From: Stereum hirsutum FP-91666 SS1
Lineage: Eukaryota; Basidiomycota; Agaricomycetes; Russulales; Stereaceae
Assembly (NCBI RefSeq): GCF_000264905.1
Contig: NW_006763148.1
Location: 589,575-653,574 of the forward strand
Length of the DNA: 64,000 bases
Direction of reading: 5' to 3'
In this document: positions 21,557-32,243 of the stretch, piece after piece
Position numbering within the stretch: position 1 is the first letter of the stretch
Layout: the number at the start of each line of letters is the position of its first letter
The notes under the pieces: generated by a model
Databases searched by the model: none
What the model was told of the DNA's origin: nothing
The model's input: only the letters and a program-made list of their open reading frames with translations
Program-made: the position numbers and the translations under genes

Positions 21557-23176
21557 ATGTCTCGTCTCGCTGTAGCCTCCGTCTTGCTCGCCCAGGCACT
21601 CCTCGCTCTTTCTGTACCCAGTCAAACACCCACTCTCGTCGAGCGTGCTGTCGCTTACTACGACCCGAATGCTAACGGCGGATCCATGCTCGACGACGCT
21701 GGATCTGGTGGCGGCGAGCCTTTGAACGTCAGTTTGATTTCCCCTTCTCCTTCATCATTGTCGATCTATGATTCACTTGCGCGACATCTCACACATGGCA
21801 CATTTTCAGGTGATCATCTCGGGTTTGAGCTCTGCAGACGTTCTCACCGACGACGGCGTGCTCAACTATGCGCGCGCAATCGGGTTGTAAGTGCCCTTCA
21901 TCTCCAATCTTCACCATTACCTTCGTCCTTGCCCCCCAACCCCATCAAAATCACATGCATACGCACGCGTCCCCTGGTCCCTCGCCCGTCGCTTCTTCTC
22001 TTTCTGGTCGAAGATCCTTTCTTTTCATTTGACGTCTCCTTCGCACGCCCCACACTTGATCTCTTCCACGCCTCTCCATGTGATTCAAAATACACACGAT
22101 ACTGCAGCTGACACCCTTCCCCATTCCCCATTCCCCATCTTCCGTTTCCCTTGTTCGACACAATGTGCATGCATCCAACCTCGACACATGCACTCGTGTA
22201 CTCATGCATGCATACAATACAGCTCGACAGAATGCTTCGGGATTCACCTCGGGAACCCACAGTCCGCTAATCTCGGCGACGGGAACGGATGGGTGAACCA
22301 GACCGTCGAGCTGCGTCAGGTAATTGTTCAATTGTTCAACAAAAAAGGGGGTCGGTATATTGACTATATCTGGAAAATTGGTCGTTAGGATTATGGAGAT
22401 GCGGATGTGGGGACGTGTTTGGAGAGGTCAGTCGTCGTTGTTTGTTCCGGCTCCAGGGGGAAATTTTTTTGAGACCAAGACTGCTGATCTTGTGGTTTTT
22501 TGATAGTTTGATTGGGGGCAACCATTTCAGGGTGTATCGCCAGAATGGGACACAGGCGGATAGTGGGGCTTTGTTCCTTGCGTATGTGCTCCTCTCTCTC
22601 CCTCTCTCCCTCTCTCCCTCTCTCCCTCTCTCCCTCTCTCCCTCTCTCCCTCTCTCCCTCTCTCCCTCTCTCCTTCTCTCCCTCTCTCCCTCTCTCCCTC
22701 TGTGCTTGCTGTGTTGGAGAGGATTCTGACCATGAGTTGTGTGTCAATTAAATCCATGCATACAGTGTCTCGAAAGAGGAAGATGTCACGGAGGGTCATA
22801 CGATCGTTCCTGACGGGTACGATATCGGGCGGTACGTTCTCCCCTGCTGTCTCTGAATCTGAACGGAGCAAATACTGATTGGGGTTGGAACTCATTGTGC
22901 ATCTGAATCACGTAGGGATAACCTCGTCACCAGCGCCGTCGGCTCCACATCTTACGGCGGCGTCTCCTACACGACCACAGCGCAGAACGTCACAGGTTTG
23001 TTGGCGGCGGGGAGTGTGGGTGTTAACCACGGTATGTATTTCCCCTCCTTCCCTTCCCTACTCTTCTCTTCTCTACGCTACTCTTCCGAGGATCAGTCTC
23101 TCATCCTTCGTATCGGTGCGCAACAGATATCGCCGTGGACGGAATCGTGACCCTCCTCACCGTCACCATCGATTGA
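21557..23176 (+). CDS. Small secreted protein of a conserved fungal family
   Basis: Exons 21557-21727, 21810-21886, 22223-22319, 22389-22426, 22507-22581, 22766-22831, 22916-23031 and 23127-23176 give 229 residues with all phases consistent. A signal peptide covers residues 1-20 (MSRLAVASVLLAQALLALSV). The mature part carries FGIHLGNPQSANLGDGNGWV, GTCLESLIGGNHFRVYRQNG, ADSGALFLAVSKEED, IVPDGYDIGRDNLV and NVTGLLAAGSVGVNHDIAVD. Two Cys (in ECFGI and GTCLES) could pair, and there are N-glycosylation sequons (NQT, NVT). I recognise the pattern as a conserved secreted family of basidiomycetes with no assigned activity. Intron 5 carries a long octamer repeat. The gene is extracellular by signal peptide; function unknown. 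Confidence 0.85.
22590..22701 (+). repeat. (CCCTCTCT)n octamer minisatellite inside an intron
   Basis: About 14 near-perfect copies of an 8-nt pyrimidine unit (one unit has a T for C change near 22673). It lies entirely within intron 5 of the secreted-protein gene and supplies an extended polypyrimidine tract. Confidence 0.93.
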
Positions 23177-24260
23177 AGGACTACTGCTTGCCGTATCCGT
23201 ATTTGCAAGCATGGTTGTATCTTATTCTCTTCTCTTCTTACTCTTCTCCTTCTTGGGGTACCGGTCCGTCTTGCGCTGAACGTTTGAACATTTGCATTTG
23301 ATGTATACGTTATACCCACTCTGACTTTGACGACGCAATATGAAGTTATGAATCACGATTTGTCTGATTCCTTCCTTTCCTTCCTTTTCTTTTCTGGGTC
23401 ATCGAGAGGTAGGTTTCATTCGTGTGGCGAAGCTCATAAGTATACAGTACCCCCACACCTCCAACTCACCTTCCATCAAATAAACCATCCCTTCTGAATC
23501 TCTCAAACGGAAAAAAAAAAATCGCACACCGTCTCGTCTCAACAAAGTGGAGTGGGATTTGCATAAGGTGCATGAAAGAACAGAACAGTCCATCATGACG
23601 ATTTTGCGCAAGGGCGACTGCACAGTATCGTACACGTGCGAGACCAAAGCTCGAATCTGTACTGGGACCAGGGCAGGGTTCATTCATAACATTACCGTAA
23701 CTTAAGCTTAGCTGAGCAGTGGGCGATTCACGTTTGGCGAGGAAGAGAACTTTGGGGAGGGGGGGAAGGAAGAGGAGCAAACACAATGGCATGGTGGATG
23801 GAAGAAGGGGAGAAGGGGAGGGGGCTGGGATACTTACTCGTATAGGACGCAAGTCTAGAAGGTGAATTTTGAATACAACGGAACGAGAACGAGAACGAGA
23901 ACAGGAAGAGGGGGCTGAATTTGATACCGATCGTGATCATACGGGTATGTGCTAGACGTGCAACGGTGCATAGACTTCCTGGATGTAAAAAGAAACAGAA
24001 AAAAAGACAAAGGAATGTGAAAAATACAATGCGAACGGAACTTCAACAGGACGACGACGACGACGACACCAATTGCAAGAAAAAAAGAGGTTGCGATGCA
24101 GTGAGTTTGAAAGACAGACCAAACCAAACGAAATGCGACGTCGACGAAACCAATGGCCCACTCCCATCCTTTGATGCTACGTACCACCGGCATCTTCACT
24201 GCGAAACGCCACATGATGCTGTGCCGCCACCTCGCAAGACTGGGATATCGATCCAACGTC
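23177..24260. other. Convergent 3' intergenic region
   Basis: Lies between the stop codons of the secreted-protein gene (plus) and Dbf4 (minus). It contains an A10 run near 23511 and GAGAAC and GAC short repeats (near 23882 and 24049). No gene is recognised. Confidence 0.5.
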
Positions 24261-26936
24261 TTACATCCACTCGTCGTCAGAGTCGTCAGAGTCGAGGTTG
24301 ATCATATTCTGCTGCTGCTGCTGTTCTTCTGCTTCTTCCGTTCCAGCCACCTCGACATCTTCTTCGTCCCCAACAACCTCAACCTCCTCTTCCTCATCAT
24401 CCACCTCGATATCAACAACCTCTTGCTCTTCTTGCTCTTCCTCATCCTCCAAGCCCTTCCCAATCGGCAAATAATCCGCCACCTCCTCGCTCGACCTCAC
24501 ATGATGACCCTGTCCATGACCCTTCTCATACTCCATAACCTTCTCAACCTCCTCATTATCCATCTCCTCGTCCAGACTAACCACGATCGGGCTGACTTCT
24601 TGGGAATCAGGCGCCGCCGAGTGTCCGGAGCTGTTGTCTTCGTCTTCGTCCTCGTACGCGTACGCGTCTTCTTCCTCGTATGGAGGAGAAAAGAGCGCGT
24701 CGGCCTCGGACGCTGCGACTTCGGCGCGGGTTTGACGGCGGACGCGCGAGAGGACTTCGTCGAGCTGGAGGAAGTTGTTGTCGTCCTGGGCGAATTTGCG
24801 ATGTTTGCGGCTGACGATGTGCTAAAAAAATATCCAAAAAAGAAAGCCATCAGCATTTGAACACCCATAAAAAAGGGGCATTGAAAGACTCACGTCGGCA
24901 AAGTCGGTAAACTTCGCCTTGCAGCACTCGCAATATCCAGGCTTCGACCCCTCCTCCCTTTTCGGCAACTTCAGCGTGTTGGTAGACTTGCTTTTCCTCA
25001 GCATCTTCCTCTCTGGAATAGCCTCTGGTGGACCCATCGTGCCCTTTCGGACTCCGCCCGGTTGGTCCTCTGTACCAGGGTTGACCTTGCGCGAAGTGAC
25101 GACGTGTTGCTGGATTCCCTTCCGCAGGCTTGGGTGCAGCAGAGCCGTATTCCTTCCAAGACCACTGCCGTGGCTCATCCCACCAGCAGTTGAGGTGGTC
25201 CCGACTGTGGAAGTGATAGCGACGCTGTTGCCCGAAGCCGCCATGTACGCTCCGCTCCCGATATACCCAGACGCATTAGCCGACTCCATCAAGTCCACAT
25301 CTCCATCCTCCGCCCCGAATCCGAGGCCGTGAATGCCTGACTCGCCTGGAGCTCCCAGGGAAGCCCTCTTCCTCAGCTGGACCATCGACATCGTTCTCCT
25401 CAAATCACTCCCTTTAGTCATCATCTCCTTCTCCCTCTCCTTCTCTTCTCTGGCCTTCGCCCTCATAGCCTCCTCCTCCCTCAACCTCATGCTCTCGTCC
25501 CTCTTCATCTGTCTCTCCCTCTCCTTCACCTTCGCGATCCTCCTCTTCCTCTCCTCGTCCCTCTCCTTCTCCTGTCTCTCGTTCCTCACGACCCTCCTCG
25601 CTTCTCGTTCATCATACTCAATAAACGGACTCCTCGCCTTCGGATGACAATAAAGCACAGGCCACGCCCCTTCTTCCCTCCCATCCTCCTTCCTCTTATG
25701 AACCGGATACTCGATCGCATTAATCGTCGCCATCTCCTGCCACAGATCCTCCACCAACACGAAATAACTCCCCTTCGTGAAGTATCGGTAATTATGGCGT
25801 TTCTCGCGCGGATCGCGTTCGGTCGTGCCGTGCAGACGTTCGTATTCAAGATTGCGGGCGAGGGTGCGCGTAGGGACGGAGGTACTTGCAGAGGCACTGG
25901 TGAGGAGGGAGGGGGCGGGGAGACGGGATGTGGATGTGACGGCGGTGACGGCGGCGGACGTGGAGGTGTCGAGGCAGCGATCGAGGACGGATTCGAGCTT
26001 GGCGATGCTCCAGATTTTCATGTTGAAGTTCTGGGCTTTGCGTACGATGTTGTTCTCGTAACTCGGTGGTGGCACGGCATCTTCGCCGGGTCTACAAGTT
26101 ATGTCATGATTAGGTCGCGAAGAAAGGGGTGGTGGAGTGAAAGGAGATGAAATTAGAGGTACGAACCTGCCTCGAGGGCGCATTGGGCTTTTGAGGATAC
26201 GGGACTTTGAGACGTTCTCTTTGTTCGTGAGGTTGAGCTCTTCGGAGGGGAGAGGTTTGTTGGTGATCAAGTGTGTTATTTCTTTGCAGAAGAAATCCTC
26301 GATGTTCTGAATTCGAAGAATAGTCAGTACAAACTCCAACCAGCGAAGCCACAATCAAGACGATGACGAGGTTAAAAACTCGGCACGAGATCGTGATACC
26401 ACCACAAGAGGACAACGATATGGAAAGTAATGAGAGGAAAAGAAACCGACACGCACCGCCCCAAGCCTAGTCAACCGATCTTCAATTCTCTTCTTCGCCA
26501 ACGACTCCTCCGGGCCAAACACATCGTCGTCGATATGGAAAGTCCACCCAGGAAACGCCCTCGTATACTTCACCTTGAACTCCTCCTTCTGAGCTTCCCT
26601 TTCTGCACGCTTCTGTTCCCTCCGCTTAGCCTCCTCACGTTCGCGAGATGCATTAGCCTTCGGGCTGAAAGTCAGAGGTGGTTGGCCAGAAGTTTGCGCG
26701 TGTGCTGAGGGCTGACGTTTCGTCGGGGAAGGCGGCACGGGCTTGAGACGTTTAGGGTGGATGTCGTGGGTGTCACGGTGGTCGGGTGAACGGGCTCGCT
26801 TGATAGATGTCGACGACCCAGATCGCGAAAAAGTGCCTCCAGTCGTTGAACGCGTCGGCTTCGGCGAGCCCAACGCGGGAAATGGTAGAACTGTTTGGCG
26901 CGAATTGAGGTTGGGGCGACGCGAGCTGGTAGCCAT
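24261..26936 (-). CDS. dbf4: Dbf4/Dfp1-type regulatory subunit of the Cdc7 kinase (DDK)
   Basis: Activates Cdc7/Hsk1, which phosphorylates the MCM helicase at replication origins. Exons 26936-26457, 26306-26167, 26091-24894 and 24821-24261 give 792 residues. The BRCT-like N motif covers about 128-240 (AFPGWTFHIDDDVFG; NIEDFFCKEITHLIT; KIWSIAKLESVLDR). The M motif covers about 305-365 (YFVLVEDLWQEM, WPVLYCHPKARSPFIEYD). A charged helical stretch rich in K/R/E follows (about 375-430). The C-motif zinc finger is C594-x2-C597-x9-H607-x5-H613 (GYCECCKAKF ... HIVSRKHRKFA), split by an intron just before H607. The tail is very acidic with a short polyQ (EEQQQQQNM). All three Dbf4 motifs are present in order, so the assignment is firm. 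Confidence 0.96.
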
Positions 26937-27802
26937 CGTTGATTGTGTCGCCGGCTGCTGCGTCGAGAACGATGATAAACGCGTGTCGGACGCTGAATGG
27001 TCGTATTATACAAGAGAGTTGAAGGCAAGAAAGACGAGTTCAACGTCGTCGCCGATGGCGATGGCGACGGCGATGGTGGTGGTCGAAGTCAACACGCTTC
27101 TGCAGAGTGTCGTGATGTGGCTAAGCGGCGCCAAACAAACAACGCGTGACTTCCCGAACCTCTCCCTCTCGGACTTTCTGCTCTGGGGCGACTCGACGCA
27201 GTACTCCACCGTCTATCCAGCTGTGTACCTAAGCTCGAATGTCAAGTATAAAGGTCTCGATAGTACAGATAAACCGTGTTTGTCGTAGCCTGTGCACCAC
27301 GCGTCTTAAATGTGTGGCGCCCCAAAATCAGATGCACCGGTCTTCGAGCGCATGTCTAGTGGAAAGACTTTCTTATGATAGGATTTCCTATACAGTGTTC
27401 TCAAAATTTTTATTCTACCTGTCAAGCTCAAATTTGCCCGCCAAAGAAAATACAAGGGGACACAATGGTGCCACACAACCTCGACGCGACAAGGTCACTG
27501 GACCGCGTTGGAAACACGACGCGTCTGTGGCGGCGTCTACGCGTTTACGCGACGCGACGCGTTGCGTGCAAGCGCGCGACCTGTCACCTCAGTACTGGGA
27601 AGATTATTACTGGCATGCATACATATTCTAAATCGTTGCATCGAAACATTACGTTGAAGGTCAAGATAATATTTCGATCAGAATGGCTGCCTCGTGGACT
27701 GCTTCAGGCGATTTTTACCGTCGAGGCTTACTCGTCGTCATTGATGCTGCTAACACTGTCCGTCTCGACAGCAGATTGAACGGAGTCTTCACCAGGAAGA
27801 CA
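26937..27802. other. Intergenic region
   Basis: Promoter of Dbf4 (minus) and 3' flank of zinc-finger gene A (minus). It is GC-rich with many CpG (acgcg motifs near 27530-27560). The frames present are short and unlike proteins. Confidence 0.5.
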
Positions 27803-29571
27803 TCAAGTCTCTGAATGTGTTTCCTGATAGTGCTAGACAATTAACGTCATAGTCAGAATAAACATTACCAATCAGCAAAGAGTGCAAGTGGAGACATACC
27901 TCGCTCAACTCCCTGTAACCACGAAATCCTAAACCACAGCGCATACAGCACGGATGACAATCGGACGTGTCAAAATGTCGTTGCCGGGTCACCGCATCTC
28001 GGAGCTGACCGTGAGCGCAGCGTTTGCACTCAGGTAGTTTCAACTGCTGTTTGCTGGTCGGAGACCTGGTCCAACGTAGCCGAGGTGAAGGATAACACTT
28101 CGATTTGGTGATTCGGCTGTAAGGGTGCGTTTTATGTTTATGCTGTAGACATCATTTGTGGTAAGCTTCGACCATCGCAGCTCGTTGGAAGAGAATGGGG
28201 GGATTATTTGGGACCTACGGCGTGTAGTTCACCCCTTCTAAGGCGAGCGGGGCAGCTAGGGCAAGATACCATATCGGTATGGCAGACTTGGAAATGCTAG
28301 TAGATATGGTCACGGTGAGCCCATATAAGCCAACAATATCATATCCGACGAAGGTGCCTGTCAGCTTACACTCCATAAGTGTGCGCCCTTCACTGCCTCC
28401 CCACAGGTCTCACATGTGCCATATGTCTTCGGCTCGCTATAGCTTGATCTCGAAGGACCCTGGATAACGGGGGAGACCTTATGTTTGGGCTCCAAGTCGA
28501 CCTAAGTTGAATGAGAATGGTCGCAAGTGGTCATGAGAAGACTACAGGATATTTAGTGCTTATCAGACATACTGTTTTGGCTTTACCCTTGGGCTTGGTA
28601 CCAGCCTTCGCTTTGACCTTCTTCCGACCAGACGTAGGAGCCTTCTCATTCTGGCCGTGGGTCCTAGCTTTATGCTGTAGGAGAATACACTGAGATCTGG
28701 AGAAGAGCTGGGTATTTTTTAGTATCATGAAGAACGACGAACCCTCTCCAAATTCTTCGTCAATAATCGGGTCTTACAAACATCGCAGCGGACGAAGATT
28801 CGTCCTGAAGAATTATTGTGGGAAAGAGGTCCAGTGTGGACAGGAGTTACGCCGCGGGCGGGTGTGGCTTGTGCAGATATCTCGCCATGTAAAGAGGGTA
28901 CAACTGGAGGTGGAGGGGTAGCACGGAAAGGCGCAGAAAGAACCACTGATAATATCCGGGTCTGGGGTGCGCGAGCAGCAGGCACGCCGCGTACTGGAAG
29001 GAGGCCATGAACGGAAGCAGTGCGTACAGTGCGCGCAGTGGATGGAGGATAAACAGGAGGTGAGCCAGGAAGCGTGGTGCGGATACGAGATACGGCCTGG
29101 GGAAGAGGTTCGGCCCCGGGAGTAGGCGTAGATAGGGCAGAAGATGTTTGAGGAGGGACATATGTCTGGGGAGGTGGAGGTGCACGGGGAAAAGGTACGA
29201 TGCGGGCTGAAAGTGCGGGAAGCCATACACCTGGCATATCATGGCGAGAAGGCCTAACCGCATTGACAGCAGGAGGAGCAGGATGTCCATGCTGTCTTCG
29301 GCGGTGCTACGAATTGGAGTCAGGTCTGCCATCCTCTTGTATGAAGTTGAACGGCCTACCCTGTCTAACTTCTTGGACAACACTTTAGATTTACAAGAGG
29401 GGCAGTCGACGTACTCGGGTAGGTTGGGCTGATTCGGAGGACCGGCGGCACTAGCACTAGCGCCACAGGAATACATGGTTGGTTGGCTTTGCATGGATAC
29501 AAGCGAAATACTACTCACTGATTCGTTGAACCCTCCGCAGGAGTAAATTGACGGCGACTAGCACGGAACAT
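27803..29571 (-). CDS. C2H2 zinc-finger protein A with intron-split fingers
   Basis: Unrecognised family. Exons 29571-29519, 29456-29360, 29306-28743, 28674-28573, 28501-28370, 28142-27900 and 27832-27803 give 406 residues. Fingers 1-3 are C-x2-C-x11-H-x4-H: CPSC...LDR|HRRRQH, CDVC...LER|HKARTH and CETC...LWS|HKHKTH. The last is C-x2-C-x12-H-x4-H (CMRC...LSE|HYQETH). The bar marks a phase-0 intron directly before the first His, in all four. An unsplit CKRC...RQRHF finger sits before the last one. Fingers 1 and 2 are joined by a long Pro/Thr/Ala-rich linker, and a basic AT-hook-like run follows finger 2 (GRKKVKAKAGTKPKGKAK). Probably nuclear and nucleic-acid binding (inferred). Tandem paralog of the next gene upstream. 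The first exon and its acceptor (two closely spaced TAGs) are the least certain. Confidence 0.78.
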
Positions 29572-30181
29572 TGATGAATCCCTCAGTTCAATGATGACCG
29601 ACTACGAACTGGTAGCACTACGTTAGGAATTCCCTTGACAACAATCAAGTTTGAGTTCAGAGTGTCCTTGAGATTCGACGGTCCGTCATTTCGACCGGTG
29701 GGAGGGGTCTGAGAGAAGAGGGCCGGCAGTGACAACACTCTCCTTATACTTATAGCCTTCGAAGTTAATGATCGTATGCGCGAGGCGACTGCAAGGTCTT
29801 GAAGCGAACAGCAGACATTGAGTAGTGGATGATAGCACCACTTTACGCCTCAATACAAAGCAAGTTTATAAGGGAAGCCAATCAGAATTACTGTGGCGTG
29901 ACCTGGGCGTAACCTTGATGTGATCTCGAAGCACCGAGATGAATCTGCATGTCAGATGCAATGAGGATGTGTAGAAATATTTACACGGACTGTACGACTG
30001 CAGCTTGCAGGCTGGTTGCACTGTGTCTGACCTAGAGTGAAGGACGAAGACGATCTTTGGCCTGGGCAAAGACGCAATTACAATCTTTCTGCGGGTTATT
30101 GCTCAGTCCATCAGCAGTAACAATATACGGCAATTCACTCACAGAAAGCCCGCCGAGCTCGTGGAATTCGAAAGAAGACAA
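29572..30181. other. Spacer between the two zinc-finger paralogs
   Basis: Holds the promoter of gene A, including a TATA-like element at 29745-29758, and the 3' flank of gene B. No coding signal. Confidence 0.55.
29745..29758 (-). promoter_or_regulatory. Candidate TATA element of zinc-finger gene A
   Basis: Minus-strand AGGCTATAAGTATA, 174 nt upstream of the gene A start codon. The identical 14-mer lies 182 nt upstream of the gene B start, so both copy and position are conserved in the duplicate. Confidence 0.55.
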
Positions 30182-31624
30182 TCATGACGAAGGGAATCGA
30201 TAGCTGGTAAAAAGACTCTTCAGAATGTCCTCCTCGTTATCCTCCTCATTGACAGAGTCGCCGTCGAGACAGTTGGAAAACCGACGGGAGTCTTCACTAG
30301 ACATGCCAAGTTCCCCTATGCACCTTTGAAGATGCTAAAATAAAAGCAGGTCATGATCAGAGTGAGAAATCCTTCAGCCCTGAACGAGTTTGGCCCAAAC
30401 CTACCGCACAATACTCCTCATGGCCACGAAACCCGGAGCGACACAGTAGGCAGAATGGATGGAAATCGGAGGTGGAAAAGTGATGTTTCCGGTCCAGATC
30501 GTTTCGGAACTTGCGATGAGCACATCGTTTGCACTCAGTCAGCTTGACATGTTTTTTGAGCATACTTTTTAACTCGGGTGAGTACTTGACACTGTTGATG
30601 TGGTCGTGTGTATCTTGAAGCTATATGTATACATTTTGTCAGCCTCACTCATCAACTCGTATGAAAAGGTCCAAGAAAGTTGATTGAGATCATTTGGACA
30701 TGGAGAGATAGAGAGATCAAGTACATGCCATGATCAGAACGAGAAATCAAGTCTATTATTTACCTTCGATGAGTTTGGGGAACTCTTATTGTCTCCACGC
30801 ATCTCACGAGTAACGTAACTCTTCGGGGGGCTCGAAGGAACGTAGGTAACGGATGGATCGCCGAGTCTCGCCTGCGCCTGAGTAGGAATATCGATGGAGC
30901 GTAGTCGAAGCAAAATGAAAAATGAGATCGTTCTCATTAAAGAAATAGCTATCGACAGACACACCTTCCTCGATATACCCTTAGAATTATTCTCAGGGCA
31001 GTTGGGAGTACCCTTTCTGCCAGTCCGCCCGACGGCAGCCTTCTTGCCATGGACCCTTTGCCGATGCTGAACAACCACACTCGTTATCTATTATATATTC
31101 CCACCAAGATGAATGACATACCTTCTTCAGGCTCTTCTCCAGAATATGTCTATTGCAGGCATGACACCGGACGAGGGAACCAGGCCGAGGTGGTGGGGCA
31201 CGTCGGAAAGGAGGACGGACACGGCGAGGAGGTCGTAGGCGGACGTAAAGTGTCTGGGGTCGTAGGCCGACAGAAAGTGTGCGAGGCGGAGGCGGTGCAG
31301 TATACTCGTGCATCTTGTTCCGGTGCTAGAAAGTCGCTTATAGGTCAGCGCCACGTTATTTGGTGCAGGTAAGAACTTTACCCTCTCCAGGTTCTTCAGA
31401 AGTAATCTGGCATTGCACTTAGGGCACCTCACATAGTCGCGCAACTTGGGCAGAGGGTCAGTAGCTGCAATATGGTCCTGGGGAGACATGGGTAGCCCGT
31501 TCTCCTTGAACCTGAGGGAGTCGGGCCTCAGCTTCATGGCATTCTCGCGAGGTGTCGAAGAGATAGACTTGGATGAGTTGACCGGCGAGGCTCTCAAAGG
31601 TTGGCACGTTTTCCGACGAGGCAT
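30182..31624 (-). CDS. C2H2 zinc-finger protein B with intron-split fingers
   Basis: Paralog of gene A. Exons 31624-31382, 31325-31122, 31066-30965, 30877-30764, 30620-30405 and 30334-30182 give 343 residues. Fingers 1 and 2 are C-x2-C-x11-H-x4-H and are split by a phase-0 intron before the first His (CPKC...LER|HRNKMH; CHAC...LKK|HRQRVH). The third position is degenerate: NCPENNSKGISRK|AQARLG keeps one Cys, the basic helix end and the intron, but has lost the second Cys and both His. An unsplit CKRC...DRKHHF finger and a final CLLC...YCA|HLQRC finger (C2HC instead of C2H2) match the C-terminal fingers of A. The linker between fingers 1 and 2 is Pro/Arg-rich (LRPPRRVRPPFRRAPPP). The tail is acidic (SVNEEDNEEDILK). 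DNA or RNA binding is inferred only from the fingers. Confidence 0.82.
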
Positions 31625-32243
31625 CTCCAATTCTTGGAAAGTCCGAGTTCTTCTAGCCTGAACTCTTCGTCACATTAAATAGATATGAACGATAGATCAT
31701 TGACTTGCTATAGCGAAACCGTACGTACCTTGCAGCTCGTTCTTCAAGAGTTCGGCGACAAGAAGAATCAAGGAAGAGAAGGACGACAGTTGCAACCCCA
31801 AGCCCTATACTTATAGCCTCTCTAAGTCGAGACGAGCATGAGGGGTCAGCGAGGCATTTCAGAAGGAGTCAATGCACCAAAGAAAGTATCTCAAGCCCTC
31901 AAAAAAGCGGCGAAGCTATGGGCCTGGTCAATCATAATTGATGTGGCGACCATGGGAGCACTCGTGACGGGCACAGAATAGTGACGGATAGATACAAATG
32001 TCTAGATGAGTATTCGTTGGTTCATGGCCGGCATACGCTACAGGCCTACAGATACGCAGGTGTCTCGGGACAGACATATTTTCGGAGAAGTAATTCTGAT
32101 CTCCTTCATGACTATTTATGCAAATCGTTAATCAACACGTCAAACGCATACGAGAATACACTTACAACAAGCACTGTGATTTCCATCGTGAATCTTCCAT
32201 ATCCTCCCATCCGGAGCCATCCTATTTCGGTCAATGCCTCGAC
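31625..32243. other. Intergenic region
   Basis: Promoter of zinc-finger gene B (TATA-like element at 31806-31819) and 3' flank of the Rossmann-fold gene. Nothing else is seen. Confidence 0.5.
31806..31819 (-). promoter_or_regulatory. Candidate TATA element of zinc-finger gene B
   Basis: Minus-strand AGGCTATAAGTATA, 182 nt upstream of the start codon. Same 14-mer as in front of gene A. Confidence 0.55.
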
